Shown here in pieces: positions 11,412-21,733 of a stretch of DNA of 64,000 nt. The position numbers were made by a program, and so were the translations under genes. Each line of letters opens with the position of its first letter. Position 1 is the first letter of the stretch. Location: contig JARGSG010000209.1 in assembly GCA_030374805.1 (NCBI GenBank), positions 248,001-312,000 of the forward strand, given 5' to 3'. The stretch is from Gracilaria gracilis (taxonomy: Eukaryota > Rhodophyta > Florideophyceae > Gracilariales > Gracilariaceae). The notes beneath the pieces are model-generated. The model ran no database searches. It saw nothing but the letters and a program-made list of their open reading frames with translations, and had not been told where the DNA came from.

Positions 11412-12000
11412 TTTATATACACTCAATCAGAGTGTTAGACGAGCGATTGTAGACCGAGATGAAGTGTTCTTCATCGATGCCCCAATAAAGCGCTACTGCC
11501 ATTCTGGGTACTTCCCAGTCGTCATGTGTTCCGAACAATATAACAAAGTCCTCTTCCTAAGAGAATAAAACTATTAATCTTCCATCAAGATAGTATTCTT
11601 TCGAAAATCCAAGAAAGAATATAAGTGTGTAAAGTAGCAGAGTTGTGTCCGTTCTACACTGCTGTCATAGGCGCGACTGTCTGGCGCCCATACCCTCCGC
11701 TCAATAAATATCGATATATAGCCGTAGGCACGCGCGCCTCTACAGACTACTCCCCCAAACGAGTGAATGTTCGTGCACAAACATAATGTAGGTCATTCTT
11801 TTCACAAAATAGGAGTACATGATGTTAAATCCTTCTTTTCGGAGACTTTGAGCCTAATAACACACTTACGAGGCTGCATATATTAATCACTTTGGTATAG
11901 TGAGCGTTGCTGCAGATGCTCTTGAAATAAGCCAAATCAGTGTGTCAGGGTGGTTTTGAATCCTTCCAAACGTATTCAGGACCGGTGGTCTACACCACCC
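11412..12000. other. No gene recognised
   Basis: AT-rich sequence with short open frames only. A weak echo of the palindrome core occurs near 11470-11500 (TTCATCGATGCC...AAAGCGCTAC). Confidence 0.35.
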
Positions 12001-12002
12001 GC

Positions 12003-12078
12003 CGGACAGCGGACCCGGGTGTCGCGGCGCTTCATCGGTGCCCCGATGACGCGCCGCTGCACATCGGTCCGCTGTCCA
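12003..12078. repeat. Palindrome copy 5
   Basis: About 75 bp with arms GGACAGCGGACCC / GGTCCGCTGTCC. It is followed by AAAAAATTAAAC, similar to the AAAAAATTATTT that follows the palindrome ending at 15932, which suggests a shared spacer ancestry. Confidence 0.75.
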
Positions 12079-12522
12079 AAAAATTAAACAATTTTTTTGG
12101 GCCTGTCGTCCCGGTCGGGTCAAAATCCCTGCATTCCGGGCGCATGTTGTCCAGTTACTTTTTATCGTGTGTACCGCAACACCTCTGACATTTTGCAACT
12201 AACCCCCATTTTTGTCTGCTTCCCAACCCCGTGTACTATATGCTTGACGAGCTTATGCAGGTCTCTTGTCTTTATAAGCCACCCCAAGTCTCAGAGAGCG
12301 AAATGCACACAATCTTGAATCCCAAATTTGGTGTGCTCTGTTGCCCTTATATATTGCAAGCACAGGATAATCTTTGTTCTTTCTTTGTGCTGCATTGCGG
12401 GGTGTATCAATAAAAGCGGTGGACCAAGCACCAGTGATGCCTTGACCTCAACGCCTATCAGGTTTCCCGCGCGATGATGATCTTCGCCGGGCCCCTCTTC
12501 TAATTGTATATGGTTCAGCAAA

Positions 12523-12579
12523 ATATTTGAGAGAGAGTAGGTATTAGCATGCCATGCTAATACTTATTTTCTCTCAAAT
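12523..12579. repeat. Inverted repeat, about 57 bp
   Basis: TATTTGAGAGAGAG...CTCTCAAATA arms surround GTATTAGCATGCCATGCTAATAC. Unrelated in sequence to the GGACAGCGG palindromes. Confidence 0.6.
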
Positions 12580-12627
12580 AGCACCAGTGGTGCTGAAAAT
12601 GACGAGAATACTGATCATCTCCTGCTA

Positions 12628-12697
12628 GGAATGCTTGAGTAGTATTACTCAGCTGCCAGCTGATATTACTCAGTGAGTAATATCAGCTTGGCATTCC
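12628..12697. repeat. Nested inverted repeats
   Basis: GGAATGC (12628) pairs with GCATTCC (12691-12697). Inside is a near-perfect palindrome AGCTGATATTACTC / GAGTAATATCAGCT at 12658-12688. The GGAATGC ends echo the GGAATGCTAG of the transposon terminus. Confidence 0.55.
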
Positions 12698-12779
12698 CAG
12701 TACTATATCACCATAGATTGTAAGTGGAACCTGCTCTTGATAAATACGACTCTAATCAATGCAATTCGAGCTTTCTTAC

Positions 12780-12986
12780 TCAATACAGTTGTATTGAATA
12801 CTGTAATATTGTCTCGGATATAGGAACTATATTACTGTAACATATGCGAAGCACCTCTACGATTGTCACAAAGAGAATGCACCAAATGAAGCCTTCGATG
12901 GAGGGAAAGTTATTTTGAGGGGAGCCATTGTTGTAAAGCATGGTGTCAGTACGACCTCTACTAGAGGTACGTAGTACGTACGACAA
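12780..12986 (-). pseudogene. Ketopantoate-reductase-like gene remnant
   Basis: MLYNNGSPQNNFPSIEGFIW matches MLYNNGSPQDTFLSIEDFIS of the fuller gene at 20479-21147. Only the N-terminal third or less is left. It lies left of the broken coiled-coil gene, in the same order and orientation as in the second copy at 20.5-22.7 kb, so it marks a duplicated right-end module. Confidence 0.6.
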
Positions 12987-13479
12987 CAGCGAGGATGATG
13001 GTAGAACGGAAGGAAGATGAATGGGAGCTCATTGCGAAGGAGTATGGTTGAAAGTACGGTGTGAGCTAGCTAGAGAAAGCTGTCAGGTTTTGGTAGCTGA
13101 GAAAGAAAAGTGGCCTACATTTTAGGGAAGGAAAAAACGCTTTAAGTAGAGAAGAGGGCTGATGCTATGGTCACGGGAAACAATATGTGAAGGAACAAGG
13201 TGATTTGTATGATTAGGTTATGGAAAGAAATGGACCGGAAGACTATAAGGCAGGTTGGGTCGAAGGGTGTGTTTATGAGAAGGTATATTTCTAGGAAAAA
13301 ATTGAAAATGAGCGCAATGGCGGGAAATGGGAGAAGGGTTGAATCAGGTACAAATACTTGTGCAGCGCAATTGGGTGTGTGTCCGAAAGTATCACCGGTG
13401 TGCGCAGTGGGAAGGAGTGCTGTTGCGTTCATCTCGCTCGGTTCCATCTCTGCAATCGTGAATCGCGTTTGTATATGCG

Positions 13480-14418
13480 ATGTCGAATGTGTACGTCGAG
13501 GACGAGAGGCTAATGGCTCTGCTTCACCGGACGGAGGTATCCGAGACGCCACCGGGAGGGGAGGGGAAGGGCAGGAAAAGGGTCTGCATGAGGGGGGAGG
13601 AGGGGGTGGGGATGGAGAGGGGAGTCGGGGTGATGGGGAACTGGAGAGAAGGTTTGCGGCGGAGATGAAGGAGCGGTTGAGAGGGCTTGAAGGGAATCTG
13701 AAGGAGCATTCGGACGACCTGATTCCTGAGATGGTGGGTCAAATGGAAGGTGTGGTGCTGAGCGTGTCTGAAGTAGGAAGTGTCGATGGAATTGATATCG
13801 ACGATTCGGAAATGGATGAGGTTGGCGGGATTAGGGACTGAGAAGCATGTGAGTGGGACAGTTAAGTGCGTTGGGAGGGAGATGGGGAGGCTGAGAAGGG
13901 AGAACATGGGGCCGAGGGGTCGTGTGGAGGTGTTGGAGTCGCAAGTGAGACACGTGGAGAAGACGTGCAAATTGTCGGTGGGGGTGAGGGAGCTGGTGAG
14001 GGAAGGAGGATATGGGAGGAATGGGGGAAGACAGAAAGGGTTTCCGTTGACGGCAGAGTCTAATGGTGGGCGTGGAAGTGTGAGGGGGAGGAGGGAAGAA
14101 GGGGATGGAGGGAAGGTTGGGGGAAGTGAGCTGAGGAAGAGGCGAAAGTGTGGGGTGATGGTGGGCGAGGATGGGGAGTTGTTTGCGCCGCGACAGCTGC
14201 CAGGTAGAGCGCTACTAGTTGGGTTTGGTAGTGCGGCCGCGGCTGTGCGAACTGCGGAACGGATACTGGAGTAGCAGGAGGAAAAGAGGCTAGGAGGGGT
14301 TGGAAGCCGGTTTGGGGCTAGGAAGGTGTACGAGAATGGGGAGAGTTTTCCGTTGGAGTTCTTCAACTTGACATTTCGGGAAACTAAGACTCAGGATCCG
14401 AATGCAGGGTTGGAATGA
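13480..14418 (+). pseudogene. Coiled-coil transposon gene, broken copy (TnpA-like position)
   Basis: The start (MSNVYVEDERLMALLHRTEV) and most of the length match the intact copy at 21734-22723: MELISTIRKWMRLAGLG, RRENMGPRGRVEVLESQV, LVGFGSAAAAVRTAERILE, FGARKVYENGESFPLEFFNL. At least two frame changes in the first 300 bp and a TAG late in the frame (about 14272) break it. The sequence after the stop codon is also shared with copy 2 up to about 14575, where similarity ends abruptly. Confidence 0.6.
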
Positions 14419-14559
14419 TGGAGCACTAGAGGCTGGTTCGTAATTTTTTAGAGTGTTTTTGACCGGTGCGGGGAATGTAAAGTTACGAGCGGTCTTCGAG
14501 GAACTAGAAAGTAGCATTCAACTCCTATGGGTGGAGTTCAAACTGCACCCAATGGAAAC

Positions 14560-15507
14560 TTAACTTCCAAAAAGGGCAGCATCGATGTCTTGCGGTAAAT
14601 TCCATGCCCACGCGATGACCTCTGTCTCAATAACAGTTTCAACTTTGCTCAGTAGCAAGCGATGGTCGTTATCCCGGTGGAAGAACCCCTCTGCCCTTGT
14701 CTCGATCGCTTGAAACTGCATTTCGTCGTACATGACTCGGATGAATGGAAGAACCATGAACTCCACGGTAGGGAATTCCAGGAATTGAGAAAAACAGTCC
14801 CATGCCTTCGTTATGAGCTGCACACCAAAGCCAACACGCTGGGCTTGGAGTTTGTTGGATATTTGGACATTCACAAAAGGTGTGGGATATCCCTTGTCTC
14901 CTCTTTTCCTCTTCTGGCCTACAACTCTTTTCTCCATGGAAACTTTCTGAATGAGCGAGAGAAAGAGAATCCTTTGGAAATGTGTGGCAACGGTTGTGGG
15001 GAACGGGGGGACCTCCCGTCCCACTCGCTTAGGAGGTATAGTCATGGACTTGAAAAACTCGGTCAAAGTCACATTCTTCCGTATTCCATTAAAGTTCACC
15101 TCGGTATAAGCATTCGAGAAGTTACTTACACGCCAGTCCCTCTCACCGTCCAAGATGTCCAATAACCTCGTTGAGAAATATAGCTGACGATTAGACTCCT
15201 TCAGAGATACGACCCGTAGTTCACTGTCAGTAAACGTAGGATGTCCTGGACCCACAAGAATATAGAGGTAATTCTTGGCCAGCGGTAGGACGTTGCCATT
15301 CTTGATAATCTAATCAACGAACTCGCTGTGTCCCACCTTCCTTGGGCGGTCCTCATCTCGCATTTTCGACGCGTAATGATCGCGGATTGCGAAACATACT
15401 GTAACAAGCTCATCTCCGGAACCATAGAGTTTTCCAACCTTCATATCGGAGCCCGAGGGTGACGGTGACGTAAATCTCAATGCACTATGTGGAGCCATTT
15501 TATGCAT
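14560..15507 (-). pseudogene. Unknown transposon-borne gene with one in-frame stop
   Basis: The minus-strand frame from 15507 (inner ATG a few codons on: MAPHSALRFTSPSPSGSDMK) runs to 14560, interrupted once by a TAG near 15309. The product of about 315 residues contains FVDIIKNG-type text around the stop, YLYILVGPGHPTFTDSELRV, a basic patch (EKRVVGQKRKRGDKGYPTP) and a tail ending DIDAALFGS. I do not recognise a family. It starts exactly where the truncated right-end module ends, so it probably belongs to the outer element copy. Confidence 0.45.
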
Positions 15508-15856
15508 GCACGGGACGGGGGTGCGTTGATGGGTTATGATTCGAATTTCCGGAGCGGACGGGAGATGGCAGCGGACGAGAGAGGGTAGCGGAGGGGAGAA
15601 GGCAGCGCAAGGGAGACTGCAGCGGGCGGGGGATAACTGCCGACGAGATATGGGAGTGCGCGGGAGACGGCAGCGGGCGGGAGAGGATAAGAACTATACA
15701 GCACGTAACAGGTTCTTTCAACACGACAGGGAGATGTGCACGATGCCTTAGATGCACGTGAAGCCGTAAAGAGGTGTCAGGGAAACTTGGACACTCCAGG
15801 GATACGGAACTTGGTGAATGCAAACATATACGCGAAGTGATACGGAAAGGCTGGTA
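15508..15856. other. Purine-rich repeats and a SET-gene 5' remnant
   Basis: About 15550-15700 holds irregular GCAGCGGGCGGGAGA-type repeats. About 15760-15850 matches the 5' end of the SET gene at 10940-11015 (GAATGCAAAC..ATACGCGAAG in both), so a second SET copy once lay here. Confidence 0.45.
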
Positions 15857-16048
15857 GGACAGCGCATCCGGGTGGCGTGGCGCTTCATCAGTGCACTGGT
15901 GAAGCCCCACGACCCCCTGGTGCGCTGTCCCAAAAAATTATTTTATTTCCCATATTTTTCAACGACAGCCTGGGACAGTGGACCGGGGTGTCCTGGCGCT
16001 TCATCGGTGCACCGATGAGGCGCCACGACACCCCGGTTCGCTGTCCCA
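15857..16048. repeat. Palindrome pair 3 (best preserved)
   Basis: Palindromes at about 15857-15932 and 15971-16048 are separated by a 38-bp AT-rich spacer. The second is nearly perfect: TGGGACAGTGGACCGGGGTG reads back as CACCCCGGTTCGCTGTCCCA around the centre GGTGCACC. Confidence 0.85.
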
Positions 16049-16403
16049 GAGTGAAATTAGTCCGCCACAAATTTTATTTATTTATTTATTGCTCAAACAT
16101 TGTTGTACAAGTGCACTACTGATGTAAGTAGCTTGATGTAGCTTTGTAAACGTCCCTCGAGTATGCTATAAAATTTTATATATGCACAGTGCATAGTTTA
16201 AACTAATATTGAGGGGACGCGCATCCATGATGAAGTAGACGGAAAGGAACGGGAGTGAGAGTTACAACTAGCTAATCCATCTCGCGAGCGTTCTCGACGG
16301 TCGTAAACAACCTTTTCTATTCTATTTGCCGCGTGTAACCGCGATACCGCCTCGCAAGCATAAAAGGGGGCGGGATTGAAGACGACCGAACCCAAGTACA
16401 GGG

Positions 16404-19400
16404 TTGTCAGAAATTCCGCCCCTAACGCGAGGGAGAGGGAGGACAAAAGGCACTACGCCGCGTATGCCACCAGCCCGAACAATGACGAAGAAGCCTTCGC
16501 CTGCTGCTACGCCGGTAGTGAAAGGCGGCGATGCGGTGCATTTGCTTGTGACGGTTGGAAAAGAAGAGAGCAGGGGGAAAGTAGGAACCGCGAAGGGGAG
16601 AGGTGCGGGGTCCGCTGGTGGTGCCGGGAAGCATCTTTGCCGTTCGCTTCATGAGCATCTTCTAAGTGCGACTTCCCTAGAAGGTGAACACTTGGTTGTG
16701 ATCTGGAGGACGAAGATTATAGGTCATGGAACCACGAAGTACCCTCACCGTTTTCAAGGTCCTGAAGGCCCACCAAGTACGCTGAGCGAGTTGTTCTCGG
16801 CTGAGTTGTATGCGTGGGATACGTCGATGATGCACCCAATCGAGATTCCGCAAAGTCCTACTCCAGAGTCCGGGGCTGGCAAGTCTTCTACATCTCAGCC
16901 TGAGAAAGTGGTTGCTCTGGAGGACGAGAAACCTGATGAGGAAGCTTCCAAAATTCCAGTGAAGTCTTCTCACGGATGAAAAAGCCCGTGGGAGCGAGCG
17001 TCAGCATCATAGAGGACTCCGACGACGATATTGTGGAGGTCTTTCAGACGAGTAAGGCTCCGCTTACTGACCCGGAGGAGGACTTGTTAGATGAAGGAGA
17101 CAGTGTTCCGTCAGAGGAAATTGACAACACTCTGTCTCTCAAGAAGATTTCCGTCGCCAACTATGTCCAGCGCAGGTTGACAATGGATATCGAGATGATT
17201 GAAATCCCGAAGAAGACAGTACGAAGTGTGAATCTGGGACACAAGGAGGCGACGATGATGAAATGTGGCAACTTTGGGTGGCTTCCGTCTGCAGGTTCGA
17301 TTGCTGTGGCATCTCTAGGGGAGTACGATGTGAACGAAATAGTTGTTGATGAGAGGATTGTTGTGCTCGTAGCCCTCATAGACGGATATCACCGAATTCT
17401 TGTGCTACGAGATTTGCATGGGGAAGGCGGGAAGTTGGTGGATATAGTCCGTTCTTTAGATGTTGTGCTGTGAAGAAGAAAGGATGGGAAGGCCATCACA
17501 ATGAACGAGGTACTAGAACTCGGCAATCTTCTGAACGAGATGAGTTCGAATGTGCTGAAGATGTCGTTTGCAGATAAAATTCATAGCACGGTATCCTTTG
17601 TGCAGAACGTCGTGGACGAATCACATGTGGATGTGAAGAGCATTACTTCGAAGCAGTTAGCTGGTGCTTTGAAGAGAAGTGAGGCTATCGGAGACTACAG
17701 CGTGCGTCACTTGAATCGTTACGCGACATTGGCTCTGAAGTTTGTGGAATGTGAGGGACTTTTGGAGTTCTTTGAGAAGGTGTGTGAGGAGGGTCCAGCC
17801 CTAACGTTGACGCATGTCTTGAGTGACCTCCTGATGGGTCTCACCGATGGGCAGTTTCGATTTGTCGTACGTTGTTTGCAATGGCATGTGGAACTGAGGT
17901 TGTCTTCTTCTACGAGAACCGGTCGTTCTGAAGACATGAGGAAGCACTTCTTTCAATGTGAAATAGGTATATAAAACCTATGTAATCTCACTGGAAAGAA
18001 AAAGAAGATTAGTGTTGAAGAAGCATTGCAGACAGTATTCAACGTAGGAGGAAAAAATGTGTCTGTGATGTAATATCTGGGTATGCGCACCGCAAAAATG
18101 GAACTTAGCGGTGCGAGGCGTTTATGGGACGGGATGGTGTCTAGAATGGTGAAGACCGCGGGCAACAAGTTTCAAGAAGTTTTCAAAGTATCGCTTCAAA
18201 CTTCAGAAGAGCTGAAGGAGGTGGGGGAGGAGGTGGTTGAAGTCGTGGTTGTAGGTGATGGTACGTCAACCGCCGCACCTAGTGAGGCAGAAGAAGCTTC
18301 CATGTTGTTGGAAGCGTCCATGCAGGGGGAATACCCTGAAGCAGAGCCATCAGGGTTGAGGCGGAGCATACGGAAAAAGATTGCTCTGGGCCGGCTGGAA
18401 AAGGATTGGGGTAGCAAGGCTGGGAGCAAGAAGAAGAAGAAGAAGAGGAGGTTAATTGATCTTACTGACGATGAGGATGAAGTAGAAATCCAACCTGCTC
18501 CGAAGAGGATGAAGAAGGGCACCGTGAAGACCTCTTCTCGAGATATACCAATGGCGGTTGTTACTTTACTCAGGAATTTGACGAAGCAGGCATTGAAAAA
18601 TTCTTGAAAGAACAGAAAATCAATTTGGTGGCGTCGAGCAAGGATGAAAATGGTGGCAGTGGGGACCATGTTAAGTTCGTTCAGGACGAGGAAGAAGGGG
18701 TGGAGGAAGAAACGATGCGTGGATTTGAAGATAGGAATCCCGAGAAACCACCGAAAGGGATGAATAACGCAGGTCAGTGGGCTGGTGGATCGGATATGTC
18801 ATGGACGAGTCTCGTGAATGCGCTACCGAGTGAGTGGCGTGGAGGGAAGAATGCGGTGAAACATCAGCACCCGTGGATGGAGATGATTCATTTGCGAAAG
18901 GAGCACAGGGCGGGGTGTTTGGGGGTGGCTGATTTGAGAGCGGTTCATCACGTGGTGTACTCCCATGCCACTCGGAATGTGCACAAGGAGCTGGGGAGTA
19001 CGAAAGAACCAGTTCTTGGGGTGAAGCTTCCGTTGAAGGGAAAGCCGACAGGGGAGGAAGAAGCTCTTTGGATGGCGGCGATGGAGAGGGATGACCTCGC
19101 TCGAGAGTACTTTGCGACGAAGAGAATGGAATTGATGGAAAGGGGTTTCTGTGTTTTGGAACACTTCGGAAGTGATGGAGGTATGTCAGAGGAGGCGAAG
19201 AAAAGGGGCGTGGTGGTGGATGAAGATGTGACAGAAGGGTTGCTAGAGTTTTTTGAGAAGGACTTCAAGGAGCAGCCAGACTTGAAGTTTGAAGAGAACC
19301 GAACGAAATGGAATCCCATCATCAACGCGGGGGAAGGAAAGAATGCTGGGGACAGGATGCAGGGAATTGGATGATATATTACGACGAAGAAGGGGATTGT

Positions 19401-20202
19401 TGATTGCATGGAATCTGATGAGAAGAATGTGATGATGGTGAGAAAGCGGGCGTTGTTGGATGCGAGGTTTGGGCAAATTGCATCGGCTCTTCGCCTTTGT
19501 AACAATAGCAAGGCTAAGAAAAGGATGTATGCGCCGCAGACCGGAGGGCGTGTGTTGTGTACGGGGGAGGGATGCCCAAGGCAGGTTTTGCACACTGATT
19601 TTCGAGGGTTGACGAATCTGGAGAAGGATAAGGGAGATATTCCGGGGTTCTTCGTGATGGCCTCTGGGGGGAGTTCATTTATGATATGGGTTTGTGAGAG
19701 GTCTCACAATATGTATGTGACGGATGACAAGAGTTTGAGGAGGTTATCACGTACAATGGTTGTGAAGAAGTTCAGGGTTCCGCCTTACTCTGTGTTTATT
19801 GGGAGAGGGGATGTGTTTCATGCGGGAGCTGGGTACATGGATGCGTTGGTGAAAGAGAATTGCCTGAGGTATCACATGTATTTTGTACCTGAAGGATACA
19901 AGCTCCCTGACGCGGTGCACAGGGAGCCAGGGTTTCGGCCAAAGTTCGTAGATGAGGACTTTGGGCTAGGAGAAGACCCAAACGACCAGCTGGACGATGA
20001 TGAAGGTTTGGAGGAAGAGAGTGAAATGGAAGATATAGAAGATGGAGAGGACGAGTACGAAGAGGAAGATGAAGAGATGTCAGGTGCCCATGATCAGAAT
20101 ACAGATGGGGATTACGAGGAAGGACAGATGATAATGATCACGACGATGAGTAGGTATAATGTGGCACTTATACTGTTGTGTTTGTTTGTGATAGAGACTT
20201 GA
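16404..20202 (+). pseudogene. ParB-like plus 2OG-Fe(II) oxygenase gene, decayed
   Basis: A run of six consecutive frames, three of them in one frame and separated only by stops, reads as one decayed gene of about 1,250 codons. N-terminus: AT-hook-like TRGRGRTKG. The second segment has a ParB/sulfiredoxin-like signature LIDGYHRILVLRDLHGEG (DGYHR at 17381-17395), followed by a helical ParB-like region (ALKRSEAIGDYSVRHLNRYA). Middle: acidic and Lys-rich linkers. The C-terminal segment has 2-oxoglutarate oxygenase ligands: HTD (His 19591, Asp 19597), a distal His in IGRGDVFHAGAGY (19819) and an Arg in CLRYHMYF (19867), then an acidic tail. About five interruptions are present, so this copy is dead, unless some are introns. 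ParB-like domains bind or cut DNA; 2OG oxygenases of the TET/JBP kind oxidise bases. DNA modification is therefore a guess, not shown. Confidence 0.5.
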
Positions 20203-20478
20203 CATAAAAAGTGAACAGGTGATTTCTTTAAGCGGCAACTTGAAAAGAATTGGAGAACAAAAACGGGTTGTGTGTGTAGTTGCAACGCGTACGAGCTTTA
20301 CAATTTGTTCTAATTACTAGAGAATGTGATGTCTAAGAACATTGATATAGTTGGTGTGGAAAGGGGCAGGGTCCTGCCTTCCGGCTAGTTTTTCATCTGC
20401 GGAGGTGAGATAGAAGTAAGCATTTCTAGATTCATACTCCGAGAAAGAGGCTGGAAAGGAAGTAAGGGTGCTGCCGTA

Positions 20479-21147
20479 TTACAGAAGTGATTCCACTGCA
20501 GAAGGGATATTGAAGGAGAGACCTGTGCTGAAGGTGACTATGCCTAGAAGCGCCTTCATTATAGTTGAGACAATAGTTTTGTACTTGGTAGCCACTTCAT
20601 ACATGGTAACGAATCCAAATGAAGAACCGACGAGATTGAAGGAAGAGATCCAAACCAGCTTTTGGTAATAAGACTTGGAAAAGGTGTTTTCGTCGACGAT
20701 ACTGCAAGTGAGACCTGCGGTCCAGAGGCGTTCAGCTATTGCCAGAGCCCACTTTCCGGTGGCTTTGGTTAGACTATTGGGAGAGAGAGGCGTGACACCA
20801 TCGTGTGGGGAGGCGCCGACAGTGGGAACGGCGATGTAAAGAGCGGCTCGTGTGCAGTGCTCAATTCCGTGTTGGGAAAGGATGGGAAGAATGCGACCAT
20901 TCTGGATGAAGACCAAGTCTTCTGCTCGTGGTGCTGGACAAGATAGAAATACTTTTCCGAGAAGGTCGTTCCTGCCACAGAAGAAGATTGGACCTTGGGG
21001 AAGGCACTCTGCGGAAATGAAGTCTTCGATGGAGAGAAAGGTGTCCTGAGGGGAACCATTGTTGTAAAGCATGGTGCCAATACGGCCTCTACCTACGACA
21101 ACAGCTGGGATGATTGTAGAATGGAGGGAAGATGAATGGGAGCTCAT
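20479..21147 (-). CDS. Ketopantoate-reductase-like NAD(P)-binding protein
   Basis: 222 residues from the ATG at 21147; an in-frame ATG at 21258 would add 37 residues without conserved features. The Rossmann start VVVGRGRIGTMLYNNGS carries the GxGxxG dinucleotide loop. LVFIQNGRILPIL, a GVTPLSP-TKATGKWAL block and SYYQKLVWISSFNLVGSSFG follow the block order of 2-dehydropantoate 2-reductase-type proteins (PanE/ApbA fold), whose classical members reduce ketopantoate with NADPH. The usual C-terminal helical domain (total about 300 residues) is short. It is divergent to the coiled-coil gene at 21734 with a shared upstream region, and lies inside the transposon mosaic, so it may be cargo. Substrate is unknown. 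Confidence 0.6.
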   Translation of the reverse strand: MSSHSSSLHSTIIPAVVVGRGRIGTMLYNNGSPQDTFLSIEDFISAECLPQGPIFFCGRNDLLGKVFLSCPAPRAEDLVFIQNGRILPILSQHGIEHCTRAALYIAVPTVGASPHDGVTPLSPNSLTKATGKWALAIAERLWTAGLTCSIVDENTFSKSYYQKLVWISSFNLVGSSFGFVTMYEVATKYKTIVSTIMKALLGIVTFSTGLSFNIPSAVESLL

Positions 21148-21733
21148 TGCGATGAGTTTGTTTGATTGAAGGTATGGGCTGTTGGAAGGTGTCGGGTGCT
21201 GGTATCTGTGAAAGGAAAGTGGTCTACATTCTAAGGAGTGGGAAAGCTTTAAGTACACGACTGGGCTGTTGTTTTGGTCATGGAAAAAAGTGCTCCAGGG
21301 GATAAGGGGATTTGTATGATTCGGTTATGGAAAGAAATGGGCAGCAGGGCTGGAGAGGAGGTAGGGTCGAAGAATGTGGTTATGAGAAGGTATGCAGTGA
21401 AATAAAGCATATAAAGTAAGAGTTTATGGTACCGTTGGTACTTGAGAGGTGGTGCATCAGGGGTTTCATTGGGATATGGTACGGACCGAGGTTGGGAAAA
21501 TGTGGAGATTTCTAGGAAAAAAATTGAAATTGTGTGGAATGGCGGGAAATAGGAGTGGATGTGAATGGGGTACAAAGGGTTGTGCAGCGCAAGTTGGTGT
21601 GTGGCCGACAGTGCCACGGGTGTGCGGAGTGGGGGGGAGTGCTGCAACTGTTGGGTTCATCTCGCTTGTTCTTATCTATCTTCGTTATGGTTTTTTCTAT
21701 CTTCGTTATCGTGAACCGCCGTTTATTTCTGCG

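Noticed and set aside
12636-12688. Circovirus/geminivirus-like origin nonamer (TAGTATTAC, GATATTACT) near a stem-loop
   Set aside because: The nonamer lies in the stem rather than the loop, and no replication-protein text is nearby. Likely chance in an AT-rich inverted repeat.
7506-16048. CRISPR array suggested by palindromic repeats with 37-38 bp spacers
   Set aside because: Repeats are about 75 bp full palindromes scattered over 8.5 kb, at most two in a row, with no cas genes, in a eukaryotic context. A foldback transposon family fits better.
16404-20202. Polycistronic or stop-readthrough expression of the six consecutive frames (ATGA-type overlaps)
   Set aside because: Eukaryotic context, mixed TGA/TAA stops, frame changes and surrounding decayed genes make plain decay far more likely.
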